Shown here in pieces: positions 35,768 to 45,972 of a stretch of DNA of 64,000 nt (position 1 is the first letter of the stretch; the number at the start of each line of letters is the position of its first letter). The stretch comes from Chryseobacterium sp. POL2 (GTDB lineage: Bacteria > Bacteroidota > Bacteroidia > Flavobacteriales > Weeksellaceae), in assembly GCF_011058315.1 (NCBI RefSeq), contig NZ_CP049298.1:2108001-2172000 (forward strand). The letters are read 5' to 3'. The notes under the pieces were generated by a model. The model had not been told where the DNA came from. It did not search any database and saw only the letters and a program-made list of their open reading frames with translations. Made by a program: the position numbers and the translations under genes.

Positions 35768-36874
35768 CTATTTATTTATCGTTTTTAAAATTTCGTCTAC
35801 AATCTCGATTGTTGCATTTGGTTTTGCAAAACTTTTGATATTGTTTGACATGTCTGTTCTTAGTTGCTCGTCTTTGCAAATAGACATCAATGTTGACCAA
35901 AACAGATTTTTCATTTCGGAGTCTTTCACCATTTTGGCTGCATTTTGTTGCACCAAATTAAGGGCGTTTTTGGTTTGATGATCTTCTGCCGCAAATGGGA
36001 AAGGCACCAATAATACGGGTTTCCCGGCTACCGACAATTCTGAAATCGCAATAGCGCCCGCTCTCGACACAATAACATCCGCTGCCGAATACGCCAATGG
36101 CATATCGTAAACAAATTCTTTCAACTGAATTTGATTTTTTAAATCTGAGATTTGAGAATCTTTATTTAAAGTTTCAAAATCCAATTTTCCTGTTTGCCAG
36201 ATAAGCTGCAAATTTTCTTTTGCAAAATTTTCAAGATTATCTTTCCAGCCGTTATTTAAAGTTCTTGATCCTAAAGATCCACCAACCGATAAAATACAAA
36301 GCTGATCTGGGTTGAGGCCCATTTGTTCTTTTGCAGTTTTAGAATCTATTAAATCTGAAACTATCGTTTGCCTGATGGGGTTTCCAGAAAAAATAACTTT
36401 CGTTTTCGGAAAATCTTTTTCCATGTTTGGATAAGCTGTAAAAACCGCTTTTGCCTTTTTGCTCAGTAACTTATTGGTCACACCAGGATAGGCATTTTGC
36501 TCCTGTATAAAAGTCGGAACGCCTTGTCTAGCCGCCGCCCACAAGGCAGGACCACTTGCAAAACCACCGGTACCAATTGCAAGATCAGGTTTAAAATCTC
36601 TAATAATTTTTTTCACTTTGTTAAGACTTGATATTAACTTGAACGGTAATTTTAAATTGGCTAACAAATTACCTCTGTCTATTCCAGCGATGTTTAATCC
36701 TATAATATCAAAACCTGCCTGAGGCACTTTCTCCATCTCCATTTTGTTTTCTGCTCCTATGAACAAAAACTGAGCATCAGGATATCGTTTTTGGATTTCC
36801 TGTGCTATGGCAATTGCTGGGAAGATGTGTCCTCCAGTGCCCCCGCCGCTTAATAATACTCTAGGCGATGTCAT
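35768..36874 (-). CDS. murG: UDP-GlcNAc:undecaprenyl-PP-MurNAc-pentapeptide GlcNAc transferase
   Basis: GT28 transferase converting lipid I to lipid II on the cytoplasmic face. The 368 residues show GGGTGGHIFPAIAIAQ (10-25), GIDRGNLLANLKLPFKL, GTGGFASGPALWAA, and the C-terminal donor site SRAGAIAISELSVAGKPVLLVPFPFAAEDHQTKNA. Its start overlaps the ftsW stop by 14 bp, which indicates coupled translation. Confidence 0.97.
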   Translation of the reverse strand: MTSPRVLLSGGGTGGHIFPAIAIAQEIQKRYPDAQFLFIGAENKMEMEKVPQAGFDIIGLNIAGIDRGNLLANLKLPFKLISSLNKVKKIIRDFKPDLAIGTGGFASGPALWAAARQGVPTFIQEQNAYPGVTNKLLSKKAKAVFTAYPNMEKDFPKTKVIFSGNPIRQTIVSDLIDSKTAKEQMGLNPDQLCILSVGGSLGSRTLNNGWKDNLENFAKENLQLIWQTGKLDFETLNKDSQISDLKNQIQLKEFVYDMPLAYSAADVIVSRAGAIAISELSVAGKPVLLVPFPFAAEDHQTKNALNLVQQNAAKMVKDSEMKNLFWSTLMSICKDEQLRTDMSNNIKSFAKPNATIEIVDEILKTINK

Positions 36875-38096
36875 TAATTTCTTCTATTGTTTGTTTTTTT
36901 CCTAATCCTTCTTCATCATATACCTGAATTCTTGAGCTGATGCTAAGAATAATTCCTAACTGAATGTATGTTACCAACATCGACGTACCTCCGTAACTGA
37001 TGAGTGGCAAAGGTTGTCCTGTAACCGGAATTAGATTAACTGCAACAGCAATATTAACAGCTAATTGCACAAAAATCATAAGCCCAATTGCGAGGACGAG
37101 TAAGGACCCAAAGAATGCTGGCATTTTACTGGCAATCATCACAATCCTAATTATCATAATCATGTACAGACTGATGAGCACCAAAGCGCCGAGCCAGCCA
37201 TATTCTTCTACTATAATGGCAAAAATAAAATCCGATACCGACTGTGGAAGTGTCTGCTTCAGCGCACTTTTTCCTGGACCGATACCATAAAAACCTCCAT
37301 GTACAATGGCCGCTTTAGCCTGCATGACTTGGTAGTTTTTAGCTTTTACCGCTTCGTCTTCAACGTCGGCATCTTTTTTAGCATTGGTAAATGTTTCTAC
37401 GCGACTCATCCAAGTATGTACACGGTTGTTATTAATCATACTTGTATTAAGCGCCACCAATAGGAACATTACAACTAAAATGACCGAAGTTGAAATAAAT
37501 CCTGCAATGTATTTCCAATGTAATTGTCCAAAAACTAATACACCAATGGACACCATCAAAATCATCAAACCTGTAGAACCATTGTCTTTTGCAACCAAGA
37601 GAAACACCAACAAAATAGGTCCGAAAATATAAATTACATTTTCTATAGGCAGCCTTTCTCTTGATATTTTCTTTGTTAAATAACGGCACAAGTAGATGAT
37701 TAACATTAAATAAGCAAAAGACGACGGCTGGAACGAAATCGGAGTTCCAGGGATTTTTAACCAACGCGAAGCACTAGCACCGTCAATCGTCTGCCCCGTA
37801 AACATCGTAATGCATAACAAAATAACTGTTACACCTAGCAATATGGAACTTAGCTTTCCAATATACTCATATTTGATAGCGCCAATACCTCGCATAATTC
37901 CGAGACCTATGACTAAGAAAATCATGTGTTTCAAAATATGGCTCGTCGTGGTACCGTTGTTAGCAATATACTCCAAGTTGGAACTTGCCGAATATACAGG
38001 AAATATCGACAGAAAGGATATCAAAATGATAACCATCCAAAGAACTTTATCGCCCTTCAGTAGCTCGAATTTATTATCTGTCGTTTGGTTTTCCAT
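36861..38096 (-). CDS. ftsW: FtsW, SEDS peptidoglycan glycosyltransferase
   Basis: Polytopic SEDS-family protein polymerising septal peptidoglycan with FtsI. The 411 residues hold about ten hydrophobic segments, the large extracytoplasmic loop with FYGIGPGKSALKQTLPQSVSDFIFAIIVEEYGWLGA split across 270-306, and the C-terminal PVTGQPLPLISYGGTSML. The N-terminus is cytoplasmic and hydrophilic. It lies 20 bp after murD and overlaps murG by 14 bp. Confidence 0.95.
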   Translation of the reverse strand: MENQTTDNKFELLKGDKVLWMVIILISFLSIFPVYSASSNLEYIANNGTTTSHILKHMIFLVIGLGIMRGIGAIKYEYIGKLSSILLGVTVILLCITMFTGQTIDGASASRWLKIPGTPISFQPSSFAYLMLIIYLCRYLTKKISRERLPIENVIYIFGPILLVFLLVAKDNGSTGLMILMVSIGVLVFGQLHWKYIAGFISTSVILVVMFLLVALNTSMINNNRVHTWMSRVETFTNAKKDADVEDEAVKAKNYQVMQAKAAIVHGGFYGIGPGKSALKQTLPQSVSDFIFAIIVEEYGWLGALVLISLYMIMIIRIVMIASKMPAFFGSLLVLAIGLMIFVQLAVNIAVAVNLIPVTGQPLPLISYGGTSMLVTYIQLGIILSISSRIQVYDEEGLGKKQTIEEINDIA

Positions 38097-38116
38097 CTTC
38101 TGTTATCTGCTTCTTT

Positions 38117-39451
38117 TTATTTCTCTAATTTTAAAACTTCTTGTTTAAACTGATTGCCACGATCTTCATAACCGTTGAACAAATCAAAACTTGCACAACA
38201 AGGCGACAAAAGTACCGTATCGCCTTCCTCGGCCAGCTGTGAACAAACCTTTACCGCATCCTCCATACTTGAGGTGTCGTAGATCTGCTCTTTATCATTT
38301 TTAAAGAAATCGATAATTTTTTGATTATCAACACCAAGGCAAACTATCGCTTTCACTTTCTTTTTCACGAGTTCTTCAATCTCGGTGTAATCGTTGCCTT
38401 TGTCTTTTCCACCCACAATCCAAATCGTTGGTTGTTTCATACTTTCTAGAGCGAAGTAGGTGGCGTTGACATTGGTTGCTTTGCTGTCATTGATGTATCG
38501 CACACCTTGGATATCCGCAACATTTTCCAGACGATGCTCCACAGCTTGGAAAGTCATCAGCGAATTGCGAATACTTTCATTGCTGATATTCAATAACTTA
38601 CTCGCAATACTTGCTGCCAGACTGTTGGCAACATTATGTTTTCCTAAAAGTGAAAGCTCATCGATTTTCATTTCGAAATGCTCATTAGTATTCACAGAAA
38701 TATCATTATCCGTAGCATAAGCACCATAATCTAAACTTTCGGTCATAGAGAAGGGTACTTTTTTCACTTTGAGATCCAGTTTGTCCAGAATCCTTTGGCT
38801 CATTTCGTCATCTTTATTGTAGATGAAAAAATTTTGTTCATTTTGATTTTCTGTAATTCTAAACTTTGCTAAAGCATATTCTTCGTAATTGTAATTGTAT
38901 TGATCCAAATGATCTTTTGACAAATTCAACAACAATGAAATATAAGGTCTGAAAGTTTGTATGTCATCTAGCTGAAAGCTGCTAACTTCCAAAACATAAT
39001 AATCGAAATTATCTTCTGCAACTTGCTTTGCAAAGCTTTTGCCGATATTTCCACCCAAACCAACATTGAAACCGTCTTCTTTAAGAATATAATAAATCAA
39101 CGACGTGGTGGTCGTTTTACCATTGCTTCCTGTGATAGCTATAATTTTGGCATCTGTAAACTCGGAAGCGAATTCTATCTCGGAAGATAGTCTGATGTTT
39201 TTATTTTTAATTTTAAGAACGATGTCGGCCTTCTTAGGAATTCCAGGACTTTTTATAACCCAATCTGCTGACAAAATACGGTCTTCAGAATGTTGTCTTT
39301 CCTCAAAATCGACACCTAGATCTTGCAATTCTTTTTTGTAGTTGTCACGGATTTCTCCCATATCGGATACGAAAACCTCGAAGCCTTTTTTCTTTGCTAA
39401 ATAAGCGGCACCCACGCCACTTTCTCCACCACCTAGAATAACTACTTTCAT
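38117..39451 (-). CDS. murD: UDP-N-acetylmuramoyl-L-alanine--D-glutamate ligase
   Basis: Adds D-Glu to UDP-MurNAc-L-Ala. The 444 residues have the N-terminal Rossmann motif VVILGGGESGVGAAYLAKK, ATP loop GSNGKTTTT (108-116), LNLSKDHLDQY and INDSKATNVNATYFAL with the late LLSPCCASFDLFNGYEDRG. Normal family length. Located between mraY (58 bp) and ftsW (20 bp). Confidence 0.97.
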   Translation of the reverse strand: MKVVILGGGESGVGAAYLAKKKGFEVFVSDMGEIRDNYKKELQDLGVDFEERQHSEDRILSADWVIKSPGIPKKADIVLKIKNKNIRLSSEIEFASEFTDAKIIAITGSNGKTTTTSLIYYILKEDGFNVGLGGNIGKSFAKQVAEDNFDYYVLEVSSFQLDDIQTFRPYISLLLNLSKDHLDQYNYNYEEYALAKFRITENQNEQNFFIYNKDDEMSQRILDKLDLKVKKVPFSMTESLDYGAYATDNDISVNTNEHFEMKIDELSLLGKHNVANSLAASIASKLLNISNESIRNSLMTFQAVEHRLENVADIQGVRYINDSKATNVNATYFALESMKQPTIWIVGGKDKGNDYTEIEELVKKKVKAIVCLGVDNQKIIDFFKNDKEQIYDTSSMEDAVKVCSQLAEEGDTVLLSPCCASFDLFNGYEDRGNQFKQEVLKLEK

Positions 39452-39509
39452 CTGTTATATCATTATGAGATTTTGAAATTTAAAAACTTCTTAATCTTTG
39501 TATTTTAAG

Positions 39510-40751
39510 TTATCTAATTTTTAATGTTATCAAACAAATAATCGCCAATAACATTCCCAAAATAATGGCACGGTTTACGATTTTGCTTTCATGATAACCT
39601 TTCTTCTGATAATGATGGTGCAAAGGCGACATCAAAAACAGCCGGTTATTTTGTGCATATTCTAATCCGTATTTTCGTTTTCTATATTTAAAAACAATCA
39701 CCTGCAACATTACAGAAAGGTTTTCCACCAAGAAAACGCCACACAATACAGGAATTAATAATTCTTTTCTTAAAATAATTGCTAAAACGGCAATCACACC
39801 GCCTAACATCAAACTTCCGGTATCCCCCATAAAAACTTGCGCTGGATAAGTATTGTACCAGAAAAATCCGATAACTGCTCCAACCAAAGCGAGGGCAAAA
39901 ATGGTTGTCTCTCCCATATTGGGTAAAAACATGATATTGAGGTAATCCGCAAAAATAATGTTACCCGACAGATATGCAAAAAACGCGAGTGTCAGCAATA
40001 TGACGACGCTGGTTCCGGCGGCGAGCCCATCGATACCATCAGTAATGTTAGCTCCGTTGGATACAGCCGTTACAATAAAAATAACAATGGGGATAAAAAC
40101 AACCCAAGACCATTCGTGTGCTTCATCTGGACTCATCCAGAATAAAAGTCCACTATAGTCAAACTCATTATTTTTTGTGAAAGGCACTGTCGAAACAGGG
40201 ATTCTTTCTTCTGGCATAAAATTCTTTTCGACATTGTTACGGTTGACAACTTTGGCATCAGAATATTTTCTTTTGACCTCGATGTCTGGATGGAAATACA
40301 TCGTCACCCCTACAATAAGTCCCAAGCCAACCTGTCCAATAACTTTGAATTTGCCTTTCAGGCCGTCTTTATTTTTTTTAATTTTCTTTAAATAATCATC
40401 CAAAAAGCCAATAGCGCCCATCCAAAACACAGAAATGATTAACAAGACAATATAGACATTGGTGATTTTTGTAAACAAAAGAACCGGAATAATGGTCGCC
40501 ACAATAATGATGATACCTCCCATTGTTGGCGTGCCTTCTTTTTGTTTTTGCCCAGCCAGACCGAGATCTCTCACCAATTCTCCCATCTGTTTTTGACGAA
40601 GATAATTGATGATTTTCTTACCGTAAGCTAAGGCAATAATCAATGAAAACAACACCGCCATTGCAGCTCGAAACGAAATGTATCGGAAAAGATTCATCCC
40701 TGGAACATGAATTCCGTGGCTAATAAGATATTCGTTTAGGTAGTATAACAT
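39510..40751 (-). CDS. mraY: Phospho-N-acetylmuramoyl-pentapeptide transferase
   Basis: Integral membrane enzyme transferring phospho-MurNAc-pentapeptide to undecaprenyl phosphate (lipid I). At 413 residues it is longer than E. coli MraY (360) because of an insert at about 155-215 ([16 protein letters not shown] and following), as commonly seen in Bacteroidota. Active-site blocks are [20 protein letters not shown] (Asp pair), [13 protein letters not shown] and [13 protein letters not shown], followed by [14 protein letters not shown] with the HHH motif. Flanked by murE and murD. Confidence 0.97.
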   Translation of the reverse strand: MLYYLNEYLISHGIHVPGMNLFRYISFRAAMAVLFSLIIALAYGKKIINYLRQKQMGELVRDLGLAGQKQKEGTPTMGGIIIIVATIIPVLLFTKITNVYIVLLIISVFWMGAIGFLDDYLKKIKKNKDGLKGKFKVIGQVGLGLIVGVTMYFHPDIEVKRKYSDAKVVNRNNVEKNFMPEERIPVSTVPFTKNNEFDYSGLLFWMSPDEAHEWSWVVFIPIVIFIVTAVSNGANITDGIDGLAAGTSVVILLTLAFFAYLSGNIIFADYLNIMFLPNMGETTIFALALVGAVIGFFWYNTYPAQVFMGDTGSLMLGGVIAVLAIILRKELLIPVLCGVFLVENLSVMLQVIVFKYRKRKYGLEYAQNNRLFLMSPLHHHYQKKGYHESKIVNRAIILGMLLAIICLITLKIR

Positions 40752-40780
40752 TTTCTTTTATAATCTTTGGTTATAAAGGT

Positions 40781-42241
40781 TTATTTCCCCATTAAGTTTA
40801 ACAATTCTCTAATGACTTCCTTATCATCAAAATGATGTTTGACACCGTTAATCTCCTGATAAGTTTCGTGTCCTTTTCCTGCAACCAAGACAATGTCTTT
40901 AGGTTCAGCAAATTTTATCGCCATTTTAATAGCTTCTTTACGATCCGGAATCGAAATATATTTATTAAAATTTTGCGGTTCCACGCCGGTTTCTATTTCT
41001 TTAATAATTGCGGTAGGGTCTTCTGTTCTTGGATTATCCGAGGTGATAATTGCCACTGTTGCTTTCTGAGAAGCTATTTTTCCCATTTGCGGGCGTTTGC
41101 CATGATCTCTGTCGCCACCACAACCGAACACACAAATTAATCTTTCATTTTTTGTACGAATCTCGTTGATGCTGTCCAGAATATTTTCTAAAGCATCTGG
41201 CGTATGTGCATAATCTACGACGAAAAAAATTCCACTGTCTGATTTAAGAGTTTCGAAACGCCCATTAACACGGTGAAGTTTTGAAATCGCTTGTAAAATT
41301 TCGTTTTCTTTCATGCCCAATTCCATGGCGATGCCATAAGCCAACAACAAATTATAAACATTGAACTTCCCTGTTAAAGTCGTCCAAAATTCTTTCCCAT
41401 TAAAATTCAGCAACATCCCGTTGAAGTCAACTTCCAAAAGCTTTCCATGAAAATCTGCCATCGTCTTCATCGCAAATGACTTTCTGGCCGCTTTGGTATT
41501 TTGCAACATGACATTGCCATTCTTATCATCCGCGTTGGTTATTGCGACAGCGGAAGCTTCTAACTCATCAAAGAAACGTTTCTTCGCTGCTAAATAATTA
41601 TCAAATGTTTTATGGTAATCCAAATGATCTCTTGTGATATTCGTAAAACCTGCAACTTTGAAGTGTAATCCTTCGATGCGATCTTGTACAATTCCGTGAG
41701 AACTCACTTCCATGAAGGCATATTCGCAGCCTTCTTCGACTGCTTTTGCCATCATTTCGTTAAGACGAATGACATCTGGTGTGGTATGTGTACTTGGGAT
41801 AACCTCATCGGCAATACGATATTCCACCGTAGAAATAAGCGCAGACTGGTATCCTAAATTTTTAAAAATATCAAATAACAAAGTCGTTACAGTGGTTTTT
41901 CCATTGGTTCCTGTAACACCTACTAAGTTTAGCTTTTGGGATGGGTTATCATAGAAATTAGAAGCTAAATGTCCTAATGCTTTTGATGAGTTTTCCACCA
42001 AAATATAAGTCACATCGTTTTGTGAAATTTCTGGTAATGTTTCGCAAACAATAACATTCGCGCCTTTTTCAATTGCTGAATTGATGAATGAATGTCCATC
42101 TGCAAGCACACCTTTTATCGCAACATACAGCGAATTTTCGACAGCTTTTCTACTATCGAAAGCAAGCATAGAAATCTCTTTATCCAAAGAGCCTTTGGTT
42201 TTTAAAACTGGAATGTTTGCTAATAATTTCTCTAAATTCAT
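40781..42241 (-). CDS. murE: UDP-MurNAc-tripeptide synthetase (meso-DAP type)
   Basis: Adds the third stem residue to UDP-MurNAc-dipeptide. From the ATG at 42239-42241 the protein has 486 residues; TTG and GTG codons just upstream could extend it by three residues but an ATG is the better start. ATP loop GTNGKTT is at 111-117. The substrate-selecting motif reads DNPR (402-405), typical of enzymes that add meso-diaminopimelate rather than lysine. Late motifs are AGKGHETYQE and HFDDKEV. It follows ftsI by about 10 bp. Confidence 0.96.
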   Translation of the reverse strand: MNLEKLLANIPVLKTKGSLDKEISMLAFDSRKAVENSLYVAIKGVLADGHSFINSAIEKGANVIVCETLPEISQNDVTYILVENSSKALGHLASNFYDNPSQKLNLVGVTGTNGKTTVTTLLFDIFKNLGYQSALISTVEYRIADEVIPSTHTTPDVIRLNEMMAKAVEEGCEYAFMEVSSHGIVQDRIEGLHFKVAGFTNITRDHLDYHKTFDNYLAAKKRFFDELEASAVAITNADDKNGNVMLQNTKAARKSFAMKTMADFHGKLLEVDFNGMLLNFNGKEFWTTLTGKFNVYNLLLAYGIAMELGMKENEILQAISKLHRVNGRFETLKSDSGIFFVVDYAHTPDALENILDSINEIRTKNERLICVFGCGGDRDHGKRPQMGKIASQKATVAIITSDNPRTEDPTAIIKEIETGVEPQNFNKYISIPDRKEAIKMAIKFAEPKDIVLVAGKGHETYQEINGVKHHFDDKEVIRELLNLMGK

Positions 42242-42250
42242 TTTCACCAA

Positions 42251-44245
42251 TTATTTCTGTAAAGTCAGATATATTTTTTGATTTTTTCCAATCGTAGCTC
42301 CTGCAGAAGGAAATTGCTCCATGATTTTCCCAACCCCTTTGAAGTCCACGCGATAACCTAAATTCTCTAACTGCGGAATAGTGCTTTTACCAATCATCCC
42401 AACAACATTTGGCATCACGCGATTTTCAACTTTTAATTTTCGATTGGGTTCAATCATTTTATCCAATTTTACTGGATGTTCTACTAGCATTTCCTTTTCA
42501 ATGTTCAAAGGTGTTTTAAGGAAAGTTTTTCCAGCAATCTCTTTAAACACTGGCGCCGAAACCGATCCACCATAAAATCCTTTTGAAGTATCTGGCTGAT
42601 TAATCATTACGATACAAGTATATTTCGGATTATCTGAAGGATAAAATCCAGCAAATGACGCTTGGTATTTTCTTGGACCAGGTTTCCAATATTCGAATCT
42701 GGCCGTTCCTGTTTTGCCAGCAATTTTAAGATTCGGTGTATAAATACTTTTCGCGGTACCTTTTTCTACGGCTTTTGTCAAAGCATCTGTCATCATTTTG
42801 ATAGCTTTGTCCGATGCCATTTTATTCACCAACACTTCTGGTTTTGCATTGTATAAGACCTTTCCATCTTTCATGACTTTATCAATAAAAAGTGGTTTTA
42901 CCATTTTCCCATGATTAGCAACGCCATTGTAAAAAGTCGTCAATTGTAACAAACTAAAACTAGAAGAATAGCCATAGGCTAAAGAAGCCAAAGTCGCTTT
43001 GTTCCAGCGTTTACTTTTTGGTGTTTGGATAGAAGGTTTGGCAATACCCGGCAACTCAATGTCCATTTTATCAAACATTTTCCAACGTCTCCAGTGGTCT
43101 AGGAAAACCTCGGGTTTGTCTGCATAATGTTGTGTAATAATCTTAGCAGCACCCACATTGCTCGATTTCGCCAAAACATCACTCACGTCGTAAGTGCCGC
43201 CGCCATGACCATCTGTAATTAATTGTCCTGCATAATTCCAGTTGCCATTTCCGATATTAACTTTCGTATTTTCATCTACAAAACCATCGTCCATTGCCGC
43301 CAAAATTGACATTGTTTTGATAATAGATCCTGGCTCTTGCGCATCTTTAACAGCAAAATTGTAAGCATCAACATAAATACCTGGGTCGGTTCTTCGGAGG
43401 TTAACCATCGCGCGAACCTTTCCGGTTTGTGTTTCCATAACGACGACACAACCATGATCCGCATCAAAATTAATCAACTGATTTTCTAAAGCTGTGTGTG
43501 CAATATCTTGAATTCTTAAATCTAAAGTCGTGTATACGTCTTCGCCATCAACAGGCTCCTGAACTTTCCAATAATCAATTGGCTTCCACTGAGATGAGTT
43601 AATTTTTTGTTCAAGACGCTTCCCATCTGTCCCTGTCAAATATTTGCTAAAAGCGCCTTCTAATCCTGATTTTCCGTTTTCGTTATCTGCTCCGATGGTC
43701 CCTGCTCCAATTTGGGTCGTTGCGAGTTCTCTTTTATAATTTCTATCAACAATAAAACCACCTCTGTTTTTTCCTCTATTAAAAATTGGAAATTTTCGGA
43801 TTCTATCATATTCATCAAAATCAAGGCCTTTTACTAATGCATAATATTGATTTTTCTTTTTCTTTTGTTCATCAAATTTTGCGCGAAAATAGCTTCTCGG
43901 CTTGTCAAACATTAAACTTAAAGAATCGGTTAAATCGCTGATATTATTTTGATAAATCGTATCGCGCATCGTTTTGAAATCCAAATAAATATCATAACGC
44001 ATCACCGTAGTTGCCAAAATAGAACCATCCGAAGCATAAAGATTTCCGCGCGCTGCTTTCAGGGTTGCCTCGCGGTAATTTTTGTTGATGTAATTGTTCT
44101 GAAATTCCTCAACATTGGTATTTTGCAAAATCAAAATCCTTCCCAAAAATATCGTAAAGAGACCAAAAGCTACCAATGTAAAAAGGTAGCCCCATCTCAA
44201 TGCTTTGGAACGCTCTTTTTCGAAATCAGTGCTTTGTTTTGACAT
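42251..44245 (-). CDS. ftsI: Penicillin-binding protein, FtsI-type transpeptidase with C-terminal PASTA domain
   Basis: Monofunctional class B PBP for septal cross-linking (664 residues). It has a single membrane helix (about 18-40), an N-terminal pedestal domain, and a transpeptidase domain with Ser307 in EPGSIIK, the SSN motif (361-363) and KTGT (511-514). The C-terminal 60 residues (PNVVGMIGKSTIPQLENLGY...) are a PASTA domain, which E. coli FtsI lacks but which is common in Bacteroidota. Its start overlaps ftsL by 20 bp. Confidence 0.96.
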   Translation of the reverse strand: MSKQSTDFEKERSKALRWGYLFTLVAFGLFTIFLGRILILQNTNVEEFQNNYINKNYREATLKAARGNLYASDGSILATTVMRYDIYLDFKTMRDTIYQNNISDLTDSLSLMFDKPRSYFRAKFDEQKKKKNQYYALVKGLDFDEYDRIRKFPIFNRGKNRGGFIVDRNYKRELATTQIGAGTIGADNENGKSGLEGAFSKYLTGTDGKRLEQKINSSQWKPIDYWKVQEPVDGEDVYTTLDLRIQDIAHTALENQLINFDADHGCVVVMETQTGKVRAMVNLRRTDPGIYVDAYNFAVKDAQEPGSIIKTMSILAAMDDGFVDENTKVNIGNGNWNYAGQLITDGHGGGTYDVSDVLAKSSNVGAAKIITQHYADKPEVFLDHWRRWKMFDKMDIELPGIAKPSIQTPKSKRWNKATLASLAYGYSSSFSLLQLTTFYNGVANHGKMVKPLFIDKVMKDGKVLYNAKPEVLVNKMASDKAIKMMTDALTKAVEKGTAKSIYTPNLKIAGKTGTARFEYWKPGPRKYQASFAGFYPSDNPKYTCIVMINQPDTSKGFYGGSVSAPVFKEIAGKTFLKTPLNIEKEMLVEHPVKLDKMIEPNRKLKVENRVMPNVVGMIGKSTIPQLENLGYRVDFKGVGKIMEQFPSAGATIGKNQKIYLTLQK

Positions 44246-44594
44246 CCGTACTATCTAGTTTTATAAGGAGTTTCATAGGGTGACTTTCCAAAGTCATCAG
44301 CGAGTCGCCAAGCATCTCTTTCCCCAACTCCGATTCTAATTTTATCTTTATCAATCGACTTTGCGCGTAGGCATTTCTCGATTTGTATTCTTCGGTTTCT
44401 TCTTTTAATTCGTTAACGCGTTCGATTTTTTTACCTACCAAGTGGTTGCTGTATATCATCACCATTAATAATCCGAACACCATCAAAAAATATCTGTAAT
44501 GTACCTTAACTTCGTCGCGATTAAGAAAATTCCCCTTGATAATATCTATCAGAGTTAGTTTTTTCTTAGGTCGATTAAGGATTTTTTTTGCCAA
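44226..44594 (-). CDS. ftsL: FtsL-like cell division protein
   Basis: A 122-residue bitopic protein: basic cytoplasmic N-terminus (MAKKILNRPKKK), one membrane helix (about 35-52, YFLMVFGLLMVMIYSNHLV) and a periplasmic coiled-coil segment (KKIERVNELKEETEEYKSRNAYAQSRLIKIK). Position between rsmH and ftsI and topology match the Bacteroidota FtsL-like family. Sequence identity to E. coli FtsL is not expected. The 20-bp overlap with ftsI suggests coupled translation. Confidence 0.88.
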   Translation of the reverse strand: MAKKILNRPKKKLTLIDIIKGNFLNRDEVKVHYRYFLMVFGLLMVMIYSNHLVGKKIERVNELKEETEEYKSRNAYAQSRLIKIKLESELGKEMLGDSLMTLESHPMKLLIKLDSTDVKTKH

Positions 44595-44615
44595 TTTGTG
44601 TTTTTATTTATTCGA

Positions 44616-45509
44616 TTATATTTTGCTTCCTATTCTCATTTTTGCGCTTCTAGCACGAGAGTTTTCTTCAATCTCAGCATCATCTGGAACAATAGCTTTT
44701 GTCTTTACGAGCTCAAAAGATTTTTTGTAATTACCGTAGATGTCGCGCTCTGGTTCTCCTTCGAACATTCCGTTTTTCAAAAAGCGTTTTACCAAACGAT
44801 CTTCTAAAGAATGGTAAGAAATCACCACCAATCGTCCTCCAGGTTTTAGAATTCGATAAGATTGCACCAACATTTCTTTTAATACGTCTAGCTCTTGATT
44901 AACCTCAATTCTTACCGCTTGGAATAACTGCGCAAAAAACTTGTTGCTCTTATGTGGCGGCATATAACTAAAGACATCTTTAAGATCTTGCGTTGTTTCA
45001 ATAACTTTATTTTTACGTTTATGAACAATTTCGCGCGCCAATTTTCGAGCTTCGCGCAATTCTCCGTAGTAATAAAAAATATCTGCTAAAGCTTCTTCTT
45101 CATAATCATTAATAACTCTTTTTGCATCCAAGCCTTGCATAACATTCATCCGCATATCCAAGGGCGCATTACTTCTGATGGAAAAACCTCTTTCGGCCTC
45201 ATCAAACTGATGCGATGAAACACCCAAATCTGCCAAAATACCATCAACTTGAGAAATACCATATATTAATAAGGAATTCTCTAAGAATCTGAAATTTTGA
45301 TTAATCAAAGTGAATCGAGGATCATCAATCGCATTTTTTAAGGCATCCGTATCTTGGTCGAAAGAAAACAAACGACCTTCTGGCGACAATCTTGACAAAA
45401 TCTCACGCGAATGCCCGCCACCACCAAATGTGCAATCCACATAGATCCCCTCTGGATTTGTGACCAATGCGTCAACACTATCTTTTAATAATACAGGATT
45501 ATGATACAT
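44616..45509 (-). CDS. rsmH: 16S rRNA (cytosine(1402)-N4)-methyltransferase
   Basis: Methylates C1402 in the ribosomal P site. The 297 residues begin MYHNPVLLKDSVDAL and show the SAM motif DCTFGGGGHSREIL (25-38), FDQD, GILADLGVSSHQFDEAERGFS and the late YHSLEDRLVKRF. Normal family length (about 300-313). It overlaps the end of mraZ by 11 bp. Confidence 0.97.
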   Translation of the reverse strand: MYHNPVLLKDSVDALVTNPEGIYVDCTFGGGGHSREILSRLSPEGRLFSFDQDTDALKNAIDDPRFTLINQNFRFLENSLLIYGISQVDGILADLGVSSHQFDEAERGFSIRSNAPLDMRMNVMQGLDAKRVINDYEEEALADIFYYYGELREARKLAREIVHKRKNKVIETTQDLKDVFSYMPPHKSNKFFAQLFQAVRIEVNQELDVLKEMLVQSYRILKPGGRLVVISYHSLEDRLVKRFLKNGMFEGEPERDIYGNYKKSFELVKTKAIVPDDAEIEENSRARSAKMRIGSKI

Positions 45510-45966
45510 CTTCGTTATTAATATTTCCCATTACTTCTTCTGCTAAACTTGCAAAATCAAGCGTTGCCGCATTAATAATTGCCTCGTAATCGATTTTATC
45601 CCAAATCTCAAACATTTCACCTGCGCTTGTTATCACAATATCTTTTTTAAGATTTGCGAACACTACCAGATCTTTCGAAATTTGCAATCGCGAATTCGAA
45701 TCCAGTTCCACAGCCTTAACACCGGCGGTGAAAACCCTTATGAACTCGACATTCTTTTTCACAAAACGATTCAATGAATTGATTTTTGTCATCACCTTAT
45801 CCCAAGACTTTTTAGGATAAACCTCAAGACAATTATTAAACACCGAACGTTTAACAACAAGCGTCTGGTCATCAAAGACTTCCATCTGCTTTGCTAGAGA
45901 AGATGGTAATTTGATGCGACCTTTGTCGTCAATTTTACATTCGTATGTGCCTATGAAATCATTCAT
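45499..45966 (-). CDS. mraZ: MraZ, transcriptional regulator of the dcw cluster
   Basis: AbrB-fold DNA-binding protein heading the cell wall cluster, 155 residues from the ATG at 45964-45966. Two MraZ half-domains are visible: FIGTYECKIDDKGRIKLPSSL near the N-terminus and VELDSNSRLQISKDLVVFA in the second half. A GTG at 45996 would add ten residues but lies within the operator boxes and upstream of the predicted -7 element, so it cannot be the start if that promoter is used. In other bacteria MraZ represses its own operon through repeats like those seen at 45993-46016. Confidence 0.93.
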   Translation of the reverse strand: MNDFIGTYECKIDDKGRIKLPSSLAKQMEVFDDQTLVVKRSVFNNCLEVYPKKSWDKVMTKINSLNRFVKKNVEFIRVFTAGVKAVELDSNSRLQISKDLVVFANLKKDIVITSAGEMFEIWDKIDYEAIINAATLDFASLAEEVMGNINNEDVS

Positions 45967-45972
45967 TTGGGA

